A DNA stretch of 64,000 nt from Magicicada septendecula (taxonomy: Eukaryota > Arthropoda > Insecta > Hemiptera > Cicadidae). Location of the stretch: contig CM068371.1 of assembly GCA_034769895.1 (NCBI GenBank), forward strand, positions 406,889,969 through 406,953,968. The letters are read 5' to 3'. How positions within the stretch are numbered: the first letter of the stretch is position 1; every line of letters starts with the position of its first letter. Below, piece after piece: positions 22,312 to 34,343 of the stretch. The notes under the pieces were generated by a model. That model ran no database searches, was not told the origin of the DNA, and was given only the letters and a program-made list of their open reading frames with translations. The position numbers were made by a program, and so were the translations under genes.

Positions 22312-23996
22312 TTATTTATTCTGGATAAAAGCATCAAGAGTCAGTTGTTTTCCACTAGAATGTTGCTTCTTTATTATTAAAGATCTAAACTGTCTAAAAT
22401 GGTCATAATAAGCACACACTTCCGGATCTGAAGACTCCCCAATGTACGCAATAATTTCGTCCATGCTGTTTCTTATCGCTGATAATTTAGGGCCTCCTGT
22501 AACAGATGTTTCTTCATCGTCGTCATCGTCATCTCCATCTTCTTGATCGTCGTGTAGAACAGATTCCGCGATCTCTTCCTGACTCAGGATTTGGTAGCCT
22601 GGATCACCCTCGTCCAAGTTTAGCCACTGTTCTATGTCATTCTCGTTTACTTCTTCACCAGCCTTCTTTACGGTTTCACAGAAATCAGATGTTTCAAATC
22701 CTCTGAAATCGTACTCTGGTTCAGTCCCATTTAGTAACTGTGTCCACCCATTAGCCAATGTTGTTTCCTTCATATCCTTCCTGCGGCAGCAAAATTAAAG
22801 ATGGCGGACTTGATGTTGTATGCACGCAGATTTTGCAGCATTCTAGCTCCTCTCGTGTCGTTTCATGGTCTTGTTCATCCTCCAAGGACAACCATCACCT
22901 CTTCAAGAAACTTCTTCTTGTACAGCCTTTTGCAGGCAACAATGACTCCTTGGTCCATTGGCTGTAAAATTGAAGTGGTGTTCGGAGGGAGGAAGACGCA
23001 TTTTATTTTTCCATCATTGCTAACTAACTTCTCGGAGTTGCGATGGGCCGGTGCATTGTCCAGTAGTAAGACGGCTTTCACTGCATGTGATGGAATTTTC
23101 ATAGTCTCTTCTTGAAAACGTCGCACTTCTGGCACAAAATGATTAAAAAAACCAGTCTGAAAAAATACTGAAGGTAAACCAAGCATTTTTTGAACTTTCA
23201 TAAATGACTAGCAACTGGTTCATTATGTTCTTTATCGCACAAGGTTTCTTTGCGTTTCCGACTATGACTGGAGTAAGTCGATGCAAACCATCAGCATTCG
23301 CACACAGTAGGGCAGAAAGCCGCTCCTTGTTGAGTTTATGGCCTGGTGTGCTAGTTTCATGTTTGTGTGCCAGAGTATTTTCAGGCACAGCACGAAAGTA
23401 GAGACCAGTCTCATCAGCATTGTAGACGTGAGACAAAATGAGACCCTCAGATTCGATCGTTTCTTTTATATGTTGACGAAAAGCCTCAACTTATTCAGTG
23501 TCTGCACTCAGCGCTTCACCACATGTTGATCTATTTGTGATGCCATGCCGTTTACGAAAACGCATAAGCCACCCGTCACTCGCCTGAAATTGGATACCAA
23601 TATGTTTCGCCAGTTTATCAGCAGCAGCCCGCAACTCCACACTACGAACAACGACGCCACTAGAATGTTGTTGAATAAACCACTTGTACACAGCATCCTC
23701 TAATTGTTTGTGTTTGGCTAATTTAATGTGTTTTCTTCTCCCTCATTCTTCGAACTATCAACACTGTACTTTAGCGAAAACTGAATAAGTTTATCTTTAT
23801 TCTTCCGAATGTCTGAAACGGTTTGTTTCTTTACACCGTAAACTTCACAAACATGTGCAACAGACGCGCCACCTTCAAGTTTACTTATTAGTTCAAGCTT
23901 TTGCTTTATACTCAATTTCACACATTTTTCGTAACGCCAGACATACTTATGCTGTAATTCACTAATACAGTAATGGACCTTGCTGTAACAACGCAA
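22312..23996 (-). pseudogene. Tigger/jerky-type transposase, frameshifted
   Basis: Read leftwards from 23996: an N-terminal helix-turn-helix (LSIKQKLELI...VKKQTVSDI), then a CENP-B-type second HTH (GWLMRFRKRHGI, 23491-23691), then the DDE domain with YNADETG (23143-23436), LLLDNAPAH and LQPMDQGV (22875-23201), then a C-terminal tail (22312-22773) with an acidic run and QLTLDAFI at the end. QLTLDAFI fits a PCNA-binding PIP-box, known in this group. Pieces lie in different frames separated by small shifts, so the protein is not made intact. It would cut and paste the element at TA. Confidence 0.88.
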
Positions 23997-24430
23997 GTAT
24001 AAACTCGTTAAGACTCTCTATTTAACACGTCCAAGGTTCGTACTATAGAAACACATGTAGTGTACACCCTGTGTTCTCTGAATAAACTGATGCGACGCTG
24101 TACGAATGTGAACTGCGCGTGCATACGATTTATCAAGAAGATAGCCGAATATTCAAGAGTGAAAATGCGTTGCTATGGTTATGAACTACCACCAAATTTA
24201 AATCACAACCATGGACTTCAAAAACTTGATCGTGATTTTTTTCGTCTCAACATTTTTTTTTAACATGATAATGTTTTTAGGCTGGGGGGTCATTCCACAA
24301 AATGCGTGATGCAAAATGTGTAACGTCATCGAAAAATGTAACACTCCAGGTGATGTTAGTAATAAATAAATTTGGTCACAGTGAAATAAGATGCATATCA
24401 GTGTATATTGTTCAGTGTTAGTCGTCGTGA

Positions 24431-24690
24431 TGTCTTCCACTGAACGTGTGCGACGCCTGCGTCAACGACAACGCAAAGACGGGGATCGTGAAGAATTAAA
24501 TGAATTCTTATCTCCGTTCTCATCAAATACAATTGGAGATGAGAAAATTTGTGTGTTTCAAAACAAGAAACGAAAGAATGCTGCGATAGCCAAGCAATAT
24601 CGCCAGAACAGGAGAGTCTGCAGTTTATGCACATTATACAAAGCCAAAAACATTATCATGTTTTTTTTTCTGTTCAATTCTGTCCGTTAA
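24431..24690 (+). other. Short basic ORF inside the Tigger end region
   Basis: On the strand opposite the transposase, an ATG at 24431 opens a short frame beginning SSTERVRRLRQRQR and running to ~24690. Arg-rich starts of this type occur at the N-termini of many insect transposon-linked proteins, from general memory. It might be a captured fragment or chance; no other domain is visible. Confidence 0.3.
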
Positions 24691-24705
24691 ATCGAGGGTT
24701 TACTG

Positions 24706-25595
24706 TACAACATAATAAACCCTCAAAATGAACATTACCAATATTACATTAAGACAAACATTTTTTTTAACACATTTATTATTTTTATAATAAAATTCAT
24801 TTACCATTTATTATAACCCTCAAATCAAAAACTTTCAAATTGACTACCAAAATTTCTATCTTTTAAACATTTTACCTTCATTTATTTTCATTATAAAAAT
24901 TCATAATTGCATATTGACAATTACTCAATAAGAAAACAAAATTATTACTATCATAAAATCAATCACCACTCCCTCATCAAAAACTAATGTCTCTCTTATA
25001 TCTACACACAATTATACTCAAATAAACATTTTATGTTTCACACATGACAAACATAATACAACATACTATACACTCAAAATGAACGTTACCAACATTTCAA
25101 CTTTAATAGTCATTTTCTATTAAATTGTCTGTTATCTCATTATTATTTCAACTCTGATTCTATTCATTACTTTAATCATCATTTAATCATTTACCATTGA
25201 TCATACATTTCAAATCAAAAAATAAATTATTCAACTTTATTACCCACATTTTCCATCCTTTAAAACATCCAAATTACCTTTTAATTACATTACATAATTT
25301 CAGTAATAAAATATTCTATTAAGCAAAATACTATTGTTATACCCTCAATCAAAACGACAAACATCTATTACATAAAATACAATATACACAACAGCATGTT
25401 TCAGCTGATACCCTATCATAACAACATAACCTTACTACATAAGTACATTTAATACATGTAAACACAATACAACTTTATATACAACCTGTTTCATTAGATG
25501 TCATTGTTTACCAAAACTCATTACACTATTCAGTCCAGTAATTAAAACCATTAACTGAAATAATTAAATGTTCATTCCAACACATATCTAACCTC
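24706..25595 (-). mobile_element. Probable element C interior, non-coding
   Basis: AT-rich, continuous with 21586-21712 once Tigger is removed. No ORF or named motif. It ends where D's LTR begins at 25596. Assignment to C rests on continuity only. Confidence 0.4.
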
Positions 25596-27063
25596 TGTTA
25601 CGTTCTATTCTTTTAACTTACCAATTTCCACACCGTTGCTTTTACTTACCTCACCCTTACACGCCACCCTGACTTACCGAGCACAGAAGATTCCAAATTA
25701 TTTATAGGTTGCCACCGATATCTTTAAAGGGTAGATATGGAGACCTTGAAACACTTTTACTTATTTACCAGGTTCGTTAGGCGAAATTTTCCATACGGGA
25801 TAGGTGATGTTAATTTGGCGTAATAATTGACAACACATGGTTACGCTACTAATCCATTTTATTAATACTCATTTGAAATATACTTTTCTATTTGTAATTC
25901 TTTCACCCTTCCTCACATTTTTTAGGTAATCTCAGACGTTAAACATTCTAACAAATATTTAATTTTGAAAATACAAAGTATTGGTTATTGTCTCCTTTGT
26001 TGGAGAAAATACATACTAAAAGGACAAAGCAAAAAAAAACAACTTAATCTATAGTAACGCTACTGAAATTTTAAAGCAACCCAGCTTGCGCACTCTCACT
26101 CAGCATTCATACTTGCCCCCCTATTACATTTTATCTTCCCCCTCCCACTTTATATAATATTGAAAACTTTCTCAAGTGAAACTTACTTGTCTGTTTTGTA
26201 TGTAGAACGCGTTTCGGCATTGTGTTCGCCTTCTTCAGCTTTGCTTTAGATACCTTCCAACCAACAAACGTTACTAGGTACTGGCAGTCTGTCGCAAAGC
26301 TGAAGAAGGCAAACACGACGCTGAAACGCGTTCTACATACAAAACAGACAAGTAAGTATCACTTGAGAAAGTTTTCAATATTATATAAAGTGTAGTGCAG
26401 TGAAAGAAGATGATGAACAAACAGGACAACTATTCCCCCTCCCATTATAATTGACTAATTTTTTCCAGTTTTAAAAAGAAATTGATTCTAGTTGTTGGCC
26501 AAATATTAATCTTAGTTACTCTTACTGCACGTGCTCACTGGTTCTGCCGCATATCGTCCGCCACAGTTTTACGTAAATGTTCCGAAAGTCGTTACTAAAT
26601 TTTGTATCACCGAAGACTCACTGTTGATTTTACTTATTTCACATTATTTTAGACATTTGGAATACACAATTTACTGGTCAGCCGACCCTAACTAGCTCGA
26701 GCGATGTTATTATTGACCACGCGTGGTCCGGAGTTCTATGTCGACTGCCTGATGCTACTCTAAGCGTCGGTAATAGTCACTTCCATCAGCTTGCGCTCTG
26801 ATCGGTCGATGCACCCACGTGACAGGTTAATTAGCCATGTTTTTTCATTTCCGCTAGTGGCTTTGGTGCCGAGATTATAGACAGCGGCACACGAGCGTGC
26901 ACTCACAGCCACATTCCAATGTTATCATTGTCGCGTACCAGCCTCCGCTTGGTACGAGGTGAATACAGGGGGTTACACAAATCAGGTTTTAAAGACCATA
27001 AAGGGTGCCCAAACAATTATTAAATTAAATAAAAAATAGAACCTTCAAAATTGTCCCGTTACA
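25596..27063 (-). repeat. Element D, 3' LTR
   Basis: 1468 bp, minus orientation: starts TGTAACGGGAC right after a PPT and ends ACGTAACA. Near its end lie three GGTAAGT donors (complements 25616-25622, 25644-25650, 25672-25678) and TTCGCCTAACGAA (complement 25773-25785). It contains a 99-bp inverted repeat. Left flank CCTC (25592-25595); no 5' partner LTR with CCTC was found in the window. Confidence 0.82.
26146..26392. repeat. 99-bp imperfect inverted repeat in D's LTR
   Basis: Arms 26146-26244 and 26294-26392 are near-complementary around a 49-bp centre. Both contain GAAACGCG TTCTACATAC-type sequence and GCTGAAGAAGGC. It looks like a foldback insertion inside the LTR. Confidence 0.75.
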
Positions 27064-27691
27064 ATACCCCCCCAATGAGAGGTTTTCTGCCTAAACAGAA
27101 AAACTCTCATTGCTAAACCTTAAGAGGATCGGTGAGGATGTGGTGCCAACAACCCCCCTTTAATTCTTAACACATCATGGGTAAACCACCCCCCTAGCTA
27201 GGCGACTATGGCTGTACCCGAACGAGATTACTGGACTTCTCTGTGCGAGATCCCAACACCATAAAATTGGACATGTACTCATCATAGTACCCCTAACCTT
27301 CTAACATTTCACCAAAAAAACTCAGAAACTGGCCTTATACCATACCAGATCCTCAACCGATATGTTCCCCCTTACATGCATACTGGGTTGCCTTTAGCAA
27401 GTACTGGGTGCGTACACATACTCATTATGACACTGAATATAATATCTATACACTACATTGCTGTTCTTGAATTCATAAAATATTTTATTTTTTTAAATTT
27501 CAATTCCTTTTCTCAAATTGACGTTATAGTTTCAAATCAAAATAAATCAAACAAATTAAATTTAAATCACTTAAATTTTGTTCAAAAAATTAATCTAAGT
27601 CCAATATCAAAGATTCCTATTACCATTAATTTCATCATCTCCTTCCATTTACTCTCAAAATTTCAAAATCTCTAAAATGAATTTACAACTT
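27064..27691 (-). mobile_element. Element D, 3' internal region up to nested E
   Basis: Immediately inside D's LTR: the PPT hairpin CAATGAGAG/CTCTCATTG (complement arms 27104-27112/27073-27081) extended by TTTTCTG/CAGAAAA, then GAGAAGTCC and TGTTGGGATCTC, and the CCCAGT-A-CTTGCTAAAGGCAACCCAGTATGCATG block near 27370-27420 that is very close to B's. The rest is A/T-rich. It ends in ACTT (27688-27691), E's TSD. Confidence 0.75.
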
Positions 27692-28870
27692 TGTGACTTA
27701 CTTATCGATCACATTTATTATTATATTTCAAATTAATTGTTACTTACCGTTACGATAACTCTTACGGGGTCACAGGATTCGGTCACATGTACCTAGATAC
27801 AAACATGGTCTATGGGTTATGCAAAGTACTGACACAACTCATTTTAGAAGAGAATTTAACTTTTAATTTTATTTTAAAATCATTTGACAGATTGGAATTT
27901 TTTACTTTTCCTCCAAATATAGATTTTACATACTTTAAAAATATTATGATTTTACAGGTTGTGTAATAATTACGTCTTATGTAGTATTCTTATTTTCTAC
28001 TACTTACATACATTAAACAAGAGAGCCCAGCCTGCCATTTTCACTTAAATTAATTTTAATTTATTTGATGCCCCATACCGTTATAAAACCCCAACCCTTA
28101 CACTTTCAGTAGACGAAATAACCCCCGGCCACGTGGTCTTCGCGCACATCCATTTCTTTTCTAATTTCATGTGAAATGTCCAAAAGGTGTTTAAGGTTGT
28201 TTTACATTTTTCCCGACCGCGGTCACATAAACTTTTTCGGCTATTTCACTGTTATATCAGTTTAAAAAAAATTTGTTTCTGAGCCCGGTTGACGGGCGGC
28301 CAGCACAGGCGAGAGTCGACCCAAGACAGACTGCGTCTCTCAGTTCCCCACTCCAGGAGCATTTTAGTCAAAACGACGGACATCAATGCCTTGTATGTAG
28401 TCGTCACAGTTTCGACTCATGCTAGTCATGTAGTTGTTGGAATGACGATAGCAGACGATTTCAACCAGGCACTGGCTAATGTCATAAAAGTGGGTGGGAC
28501 TTACAACAGCGCTTCCGCAAAGTTTTGGAGAAGGCGATGAATATTATTCTCTCTAGCCATCTTGGTTTTTCAACATCGCTTGGGTATGCGCTCATGCGCG
28601 AGTAGTGACGTGGGTGCACTGCCACACCAGTACAGATTTCTGCGAATTTTGTGGAGGTGCAAATTCCTTTGCCGCATTACACAACAACAACCTGCGTCTC
28701 GCTTTGTTTCCAACTGTTTCTCAACTCTGGTCTATTACTCTGACAAATACGTTGCACAATAATACAGTTTTACATTATTTTATAAGGCTCCCGACCGAAA
28801 ACGAAATGAATAAAAATATAAAAATGCCCCAAACGGTTAAAATAAAACACCCAAAAATTGACCCGCTACA
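27692..28870 (-). repeat. Element E, 3' LTR
   Basis: Minus orientation, starts TGTAGCGGGTC. GGTAAGT complement at 27742-27748. The U3 portion is closely related to F's 3' LTR. Open frames on the opposite strand inside it (28289-28540, 28605-28943) are shadows. Confidence 0.92.
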
Positions 28871-31803
28871 ATACCCCCTCGATGAGAATTCTGCTGTGCA
28901 CGACAGAAGAAATCTCATCGATAACCCCGAAGAGGACCGGTGAGGAACTGGTGCCAACAACCCCCTGGTTCTTAATCTGCATGGGTACACGACCCCCCTG
29001 GCTCAGCGACTATGGACTCATCTGAACGAGATCACTGGACTTCTCCGTAAGAGATCCCAACACCGAGAAATCGAACAGACTCGCACCACGGCACACCTCG
29101 CCTTTTAGCATGCTACCCCCAAAAATCCTCAATCCCTGGCTAAAATTATTCCAGCTCCTCCGCCGATATGTTTCCCCTTTTTGCAAGCTGGGCTGCTTTT
29201 AGCAGATACTGGGCTCACACACACTAACATTACATATTACCATAATACATTAAAAGTAAAAATTTTCTTTTAAAATTTATTATAAATTTAAAAAATTCAA
29301 AATTCAAAAAAATAATCTTTTATCAAAAATTCTCTTCCTGGTTTTTTCTAATTTTTGTTTCAAATGACAACCTAGACATTTCTACTAATATAAACACATC
29401 CTTACTCTACCAATATAATGCAATACAATAAAAGAAACATGGTTAATGCATACATAATAAAAAAAATCATCATCTACAATATCCATTCGCTGGCAGGCGA
29501 AAAATCAAGTTTTTTTTTTTTTTTCTTAATAAAATTTTCAAAATTTTAAAATCCAAAAAAAAATTTAAATTTATTCCTTAAAAAATTTTATGAAATTTAT
29601 TTATTAAATAACATTTATTAAAATTATTCAAATATTGGTTTGAATTAATCAAACAAACAAATTAAAATTGGATTCCTACTATACAAGCTTAGTAGGGGTA
29701 TGACCTCATCAGCTGATCGTAACTAGGTCAAGTCCAAGATCCTTGACCTACATATGTTATGTATGATTTCTGAAAACACATTGGACATCTGTAATATCCT
29801 AACTTGAAATACAAAACATAATAAAATACAACATTTAAAATAAACAAAATATTAATATAATAATCAAGTTGACATTTAAATTATTTAAAATAAACAATTC
29901 TTAATTTTGCATTATTTTCAAATTTTATCAAAATTCTGTCACTGGTTGAAAAAAATAAACAATTGTATATTCTTTATCATGAATCTCTCTTTCTTTTCAA
30001 CAATCTTACTTTTATATACTGTGGGTGATGTAAATTATTTATTCTCGTTTTTCTGTATTAGATCTGTATACATATATGAGCTTTCTCCCTCTGACTCTAA
30101 CACCTACAACTTTTAGTAACATGACACCCATCTCTACCAAAATCTCTACTAATCAGAACACTCTAAACCCCAACTTATCATTTAACACAAATCGCCACCT
30201 TCTCCCATTATAAAATACTCTCTAACCCTTTGTATATAGGATACGTGTTTTCCCCGCCCCCAAAAAACTCAATTCCCTTATCTGGCGGCCCGGATTCTAC
30301 CTAAGGCGGCCCCTTCCCCACTAAAATCTATCCCTATCCTGTCCCAACCCTTGTTGCGGACTCCCCAAATACACTACCCCCTAATACAAAATTGCCATCC
30401 CCAAAAATCTCAATCTCCTTACATTACTACAAATACACAAAATAACCTCATTAACTATAAAAACAACAATATGTCACTCAAAATCTACATAAAGTCTCCA
30501 TTACCACTGTGTCAACATTAATACTTCACCAACTCTGTTACATTACATTAACATTACATCATATTCATCTCTACTATTTCAAATTCAACTTTTAATTCAA
30601 TTTGGACAGGTCTACGTGTCCCATAAAACATTTATCACCCATGAATTATCTTTTATTAATTTGCATAAATTATTGTTATTTTATTTCTCATATTCTTTTT
30701 ATCTTTACTTCAAAATATCTGTAGTACATTAAACATTAATTACTTGTAACCTTTACAAACCAATATACCAGTGACGTTATTGCTGATCAGCTGATCCTCC
30801 TAACACAATGAAAATACATCTTAAAATTGAACAAATTACATGGAAGATATATATTTATTTTTATTTATTCTCCCTTCTCACCTCATTGTTTCCCATTTCT
30901 CTGATTCTGGTTATTTATGTTAGCCTGCCAGACGATTTACTTATTGGCTTAAAAGCAAAATACACACATAACAAAATTACATATTCTTATCAATGCTTAT
31001 CTAACCTTCAACAAGTAAACACTACATTTAAAAACGCATAATGAACACCTTATGTTAATTAGATTACTTAAAATTTTTCAAATTCATTATTAATATTTAT
31101 TTTTCATCATATCTCAGTTATTATCACCCTTTAAATCATTATCTCAAGTGATTTTCATTATTGAAGTTAAAATTCGTTCCATTGAGTTAAACATTTGTGT
31201 ACATTTTATTATCTTTGACTTATATCATAAAAATTTTATACTTACAGTCCATAATTCATATACTGACATACATAACTATATACACCATACACCACTACTC
31301 CAAGTAACCTCTGAAACATTTAACAAAAAGTTATTTCAAATCAACAATTCATCAATTAATTACTAACTTCACTTCTCGTTAAACCATTTAAATTCATCAG
31401 AAAATTCAATTATATAATCTTTGCATTATTCAAAACATTTAAAACATTTCAAATTATTTACTTCAATTGATTATTACAATTAAATATTTATTTGATTATT
31501 AAAATAACATATTTCAATTATTATCAACATTCTATAAATCATTAACTATTGTCTTCATCCTTATTTTATTATTTAATTAGAATGCAAAAATATTAATAAT
31601 ATTATTATTATTAACACAACATTTGCTAAAACATATACACATTACTTTTCTAACATTTCACAATACGCACAAATGAATTCAATATTATTTACAAAATATG
31701 CGTCAAAACTGTTCAAGTGTATCTCACTTCAGATGTCCAAATCAGCAAGGTCATTACCAATAATTTACAATATTTAAAAATGTCCCAACACTGATCTTTT
31801 AGC
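28871..31803 (-). other. Element E 3' non-coding region
   Basis: No supported gene. It has the PPT hairpin (28879-28921), the GGTGTTGGGATCTC/GAGAAGTCC block near 29030-29065, AGCCCAGTAT...GCAAAAAGGGGAAACATATCGG near 29160-29220, CTGGCAGGCG before a long A-run near 29490, GATCAGCTGAT near 29710 and 30784, and the GTGTTTTCC block near 30245. Its 29,500-29,770 stretch is almost the same as F at 40,740-41,030. Confidence 0.72.
28879..28921 (-). promoter_or_regulatory. Element E hairpin abutting the polypurine tract
   Basis: TCGATGAGA pairs with TCTCATCGA (arms 28913-28921 and 28879-28887 on the complement), with inner TTCTG/CAGAA pairing, followed by a GAGGGGG tract and the LTR. Stem bases differ from A, B and H while pairing is kept. 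Confidence 0.8.
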
Positions 31804-32968
31804 TCACCCACCATCGTCATATATATATCTAGTGTATTTGTAACATTCATTTTTATCAACATACAATTTGTTATCATTACTATCATAATAATCCATCAAT
31901 TCTATTTCATCCATTATACCATTATACATCATGTCAACATCAGTTAGGATTGTCCCGTCTATATCAGTGTTATTTGTTAACGTCAGGTAAATCGTTTTCT
32001 CATTTTTGTATTCCTCAACTAGTACGTCAGGTAAATCATTATAGTCAGGTAAGATATTATCAAAATTATTCTCTATCTCTCTTTCAACAGGTACGTATTT
32101 CACATGATTCATCATCACCCCTTCTAATATTTTTCTCAATTCATTATACTTTCTTTCTAACTTATATAGTTCTATTTCACTCTCAATACATAACTCTCTT
32201 TCTTCATAGCACCACATCACACTCTCACAATTATTACGGACAGAGGGAACAACATTATACAACATTACTTCATTTAACAATAAGGGTCTCTTGCCCTGAA
32301 AAAACAACATTAAATCATCATCATCATTATAAACAATAAGGGGAAAATTTGCCCTCTGTCCCCATTCAATTACTACATTATCCTTCCACTCTCTCTCTAC
32401 TTCATAAACACTCATTAACATTTCATTATCGCATTCTAAAACTTCATCAGTACTATTTGTTATTATTATCATTTGCTTCTACATTATTCTTCACCCCCAC
32501 TATACTCTCAGAATTGTCTACTATTTCGTCATTTTTACATTTTGTCATATTTAAAACATTGTCACCTAATTTCTCAAACTTCTGTTCTAACTTATTTAAA
32601 CTGTTTCTTATTGTTTCGTTAGTGCTTTCTAAATGTTTATTAATTTCTTGTATTTCATGTTTCAACTCATTATTCTGATTTTTTAATACATTGAATTTAG
32701 CGTCAGAATCATTCTTCTGTTCATTATTTAGTTCTAAAAGTAATTGTAACATACTCATTACCTCACTATTAAATTGTTCGTTACATTTTGTTGAAGTCGG
32801 GGTTAATTGCACACCCGAATCTTCAGTTACATTATTCTGGTCACTCAAATTTATCTCTGCTTTCTCTTGACTCGCACTGGGAGTCGAATGTATTTCAAAG
32901 TTACTAATGTCTGAGTCATCGAAATTTTCGACGCTATTTTCATTTATTTTATTCTCGTCACGTGACAT
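31804..32968 (-). pseudogene. Element E ORF: YDDGG-family protein, one frameshift
   Basis: Two overlapping frames: residues 1-171 from the ATG at 32968 to 32453, then 222 residues from 32472 to 31804. The break lies in an AAT/AAC run near 32460. The first part is Ser/Asn-rich then coiled coil (NNEQKNDSDAKFNVLKNQ). The second is acidic, with EIELYKLERKYNELR, LTNNTDIDGTIL, then YTRYIYDDGG at the very end. Same family as the A, F and H ORFs; function unknown. A single indel in a low-complexity run could also be a sequencing error or programmed shifting, for which no slippery site is obvious. Confidence 0.75.
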
Positions 32969-33145
32969 TTTGTATTATTGATATAAATTAAATTATATAA
33001 ATTGCTTAAACAGAATAATTAATTAAATAAATACAGTAATTATTTAAATTTTGTAATCTACTGTTAGGTTACTAAGCTAACCCAGAACATGCTTGTATCC
33101 ATGTCGATGCGGAATTCAATTAATTAATTATAATTAATTCAATTC

Positions 33146-33163
33146 GTCCCTGTTCGGGCGCCA
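33146..33163 (-). other. Element E primer binding site
   Basis: On the minus strand, TGGCGCCCGAACAGGGAC one base after the 5' LTR: the lysine-tRNA type, identical to element A's. Confidence 0.9.
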
Positions 33164-33164
33164 T

Positions 33165-34343
33165 TTTGACTTACTTATCGATCACATTTATTATTATATT
33201 TCAAATTAATTGTTACTTACCGTTACGATAACTCTTACGGGGTCACAGGATTCGGTCACATGTACCTAGATACAAACATGGTCTATGGGTTATGCAAAGT
33301 ACTGACACAACTCATTTTAGAAGAGAATTTAACTTTTAATTTTATTTTAAAATCATTTGACAGATTGGAATTTTTTACTTTTCCTCCAAATATAGATTTT
33401 ACATACTTTAAAAATATTATGATTTTACAGGTTGTGTAATCATTACGTCTTATGTACTATTCTTATTTTCTACTACTTACATACATTAAACAAGAGAGCC
33501 CAGCCTGCCATTTTCACTTAAATTAATTTTAATTTATTTGATGCCCCATACCGTTATAAAACCCCAACCCTTACACTTTCAGTAGACGAAATAACCCCCG
33601 GCCACGTGGTCTTCGCGCACATCCATTTCTTTTCTAATTTTGTGTGAAATGTCCAAAAAGTGTTTAAGGTTGTTTTACATTTTTCCCGACCGCGGCCACA
33701 TAAACTTTTTCGGCTATTTCACTGTTATATCAGTTTAAAAAAAATTTGTTTCTGAGCCCGGTTGACGGGCGGCCAGCACAGGCGAGAGTCGACCCAAGAC
33801 AGACTGTGTCTCTCAGTTCCCCACTCCAGGAGCATTTTAGTCAAAACGACGGACATCAATGCCTTGTATGTAGTCGTCACAGTTTCGACTCATGCTAGTC
33901 ATGTAGTTGTTGGAATGACGATAGCAGACGATTTCAACCAGGCACTGGCTAATGTCATAAAAGTGGGTGGGACTTACAACAGCGCTTCCGCAAAGTTTTG
34001 GAGAAGGCGATGAATATTATTCTCTCTAGCCATCTTGGTTTTTCAACATCGCTTGGGTATGCGCTCATGCGCGAGTAGTGACGTGGGTGCACTGCCACAC
34101 CAGTACAGATTTCTGCGAATTTTGTGGAGGTGCAAATTCCTTTGCCGCATTACACAACAACAACCTGCGTCTCGCTTTGTTTCCAACTGTTTCTCAACTC
34201 TGGTCTATTACTCTGACAAATACGTTGCACAATAATACAGTTTTACATTATTTTATAAGGCTCCCGACCGAAAACGAAATGAATAAAAATATAAAAATGC
34301 CCCAAACGGTTAAAATAAAACACCCAAAAATTGACCCGCCACA
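33165..34343 (-). repeat. Element E, 5' LTR
   Basis: 1179-bp partner of 27692-28870, GGTAAGT complement at 33215-33221. It begins TGTGGCGGGTC, one substitution from the 3' copy. Confidence 0.92.

Larger units (their letters stand above)
21713..24705 (-). mobile_element. Tigger/pogo-like DNA transposon
   Basis: 2993 bp flanked by TA (21711-21712, 24706-24707). Terminal inverted repeats begin CAGTAAACCCTCGATTTAAC at the left and the exact complement at the right. TA target, CAGT ends and a CENP-B-type transposase on the minus strand identify the Tc1/mariner-pogo-Tigger group. Confidence 0.92.
27692..34343 (-). mobile_element. Element E: non-autonomous LTR retrotransposon
   Basis: 6652 bp flanked by ACTT (27688-27691, 34344-34347). 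Both LTRs are 1179 bp and nearly identical (fewer than ten differences by eye), so insertion is recent. Order on the minus strand: 5' LTR, Lys-type PBS, one ORF (frameshifted), ~2.9 kb non-coding, PPT hairpin, 3' LTR. No enzyme genes. Confidence 0.92.

Noticed and set aside
28289..28943. Open frames repeated at 33762-34365
   Set aside because: They lie antisense inside E's two LTRs; the repetition only reflects LTR identity. No domain seen.
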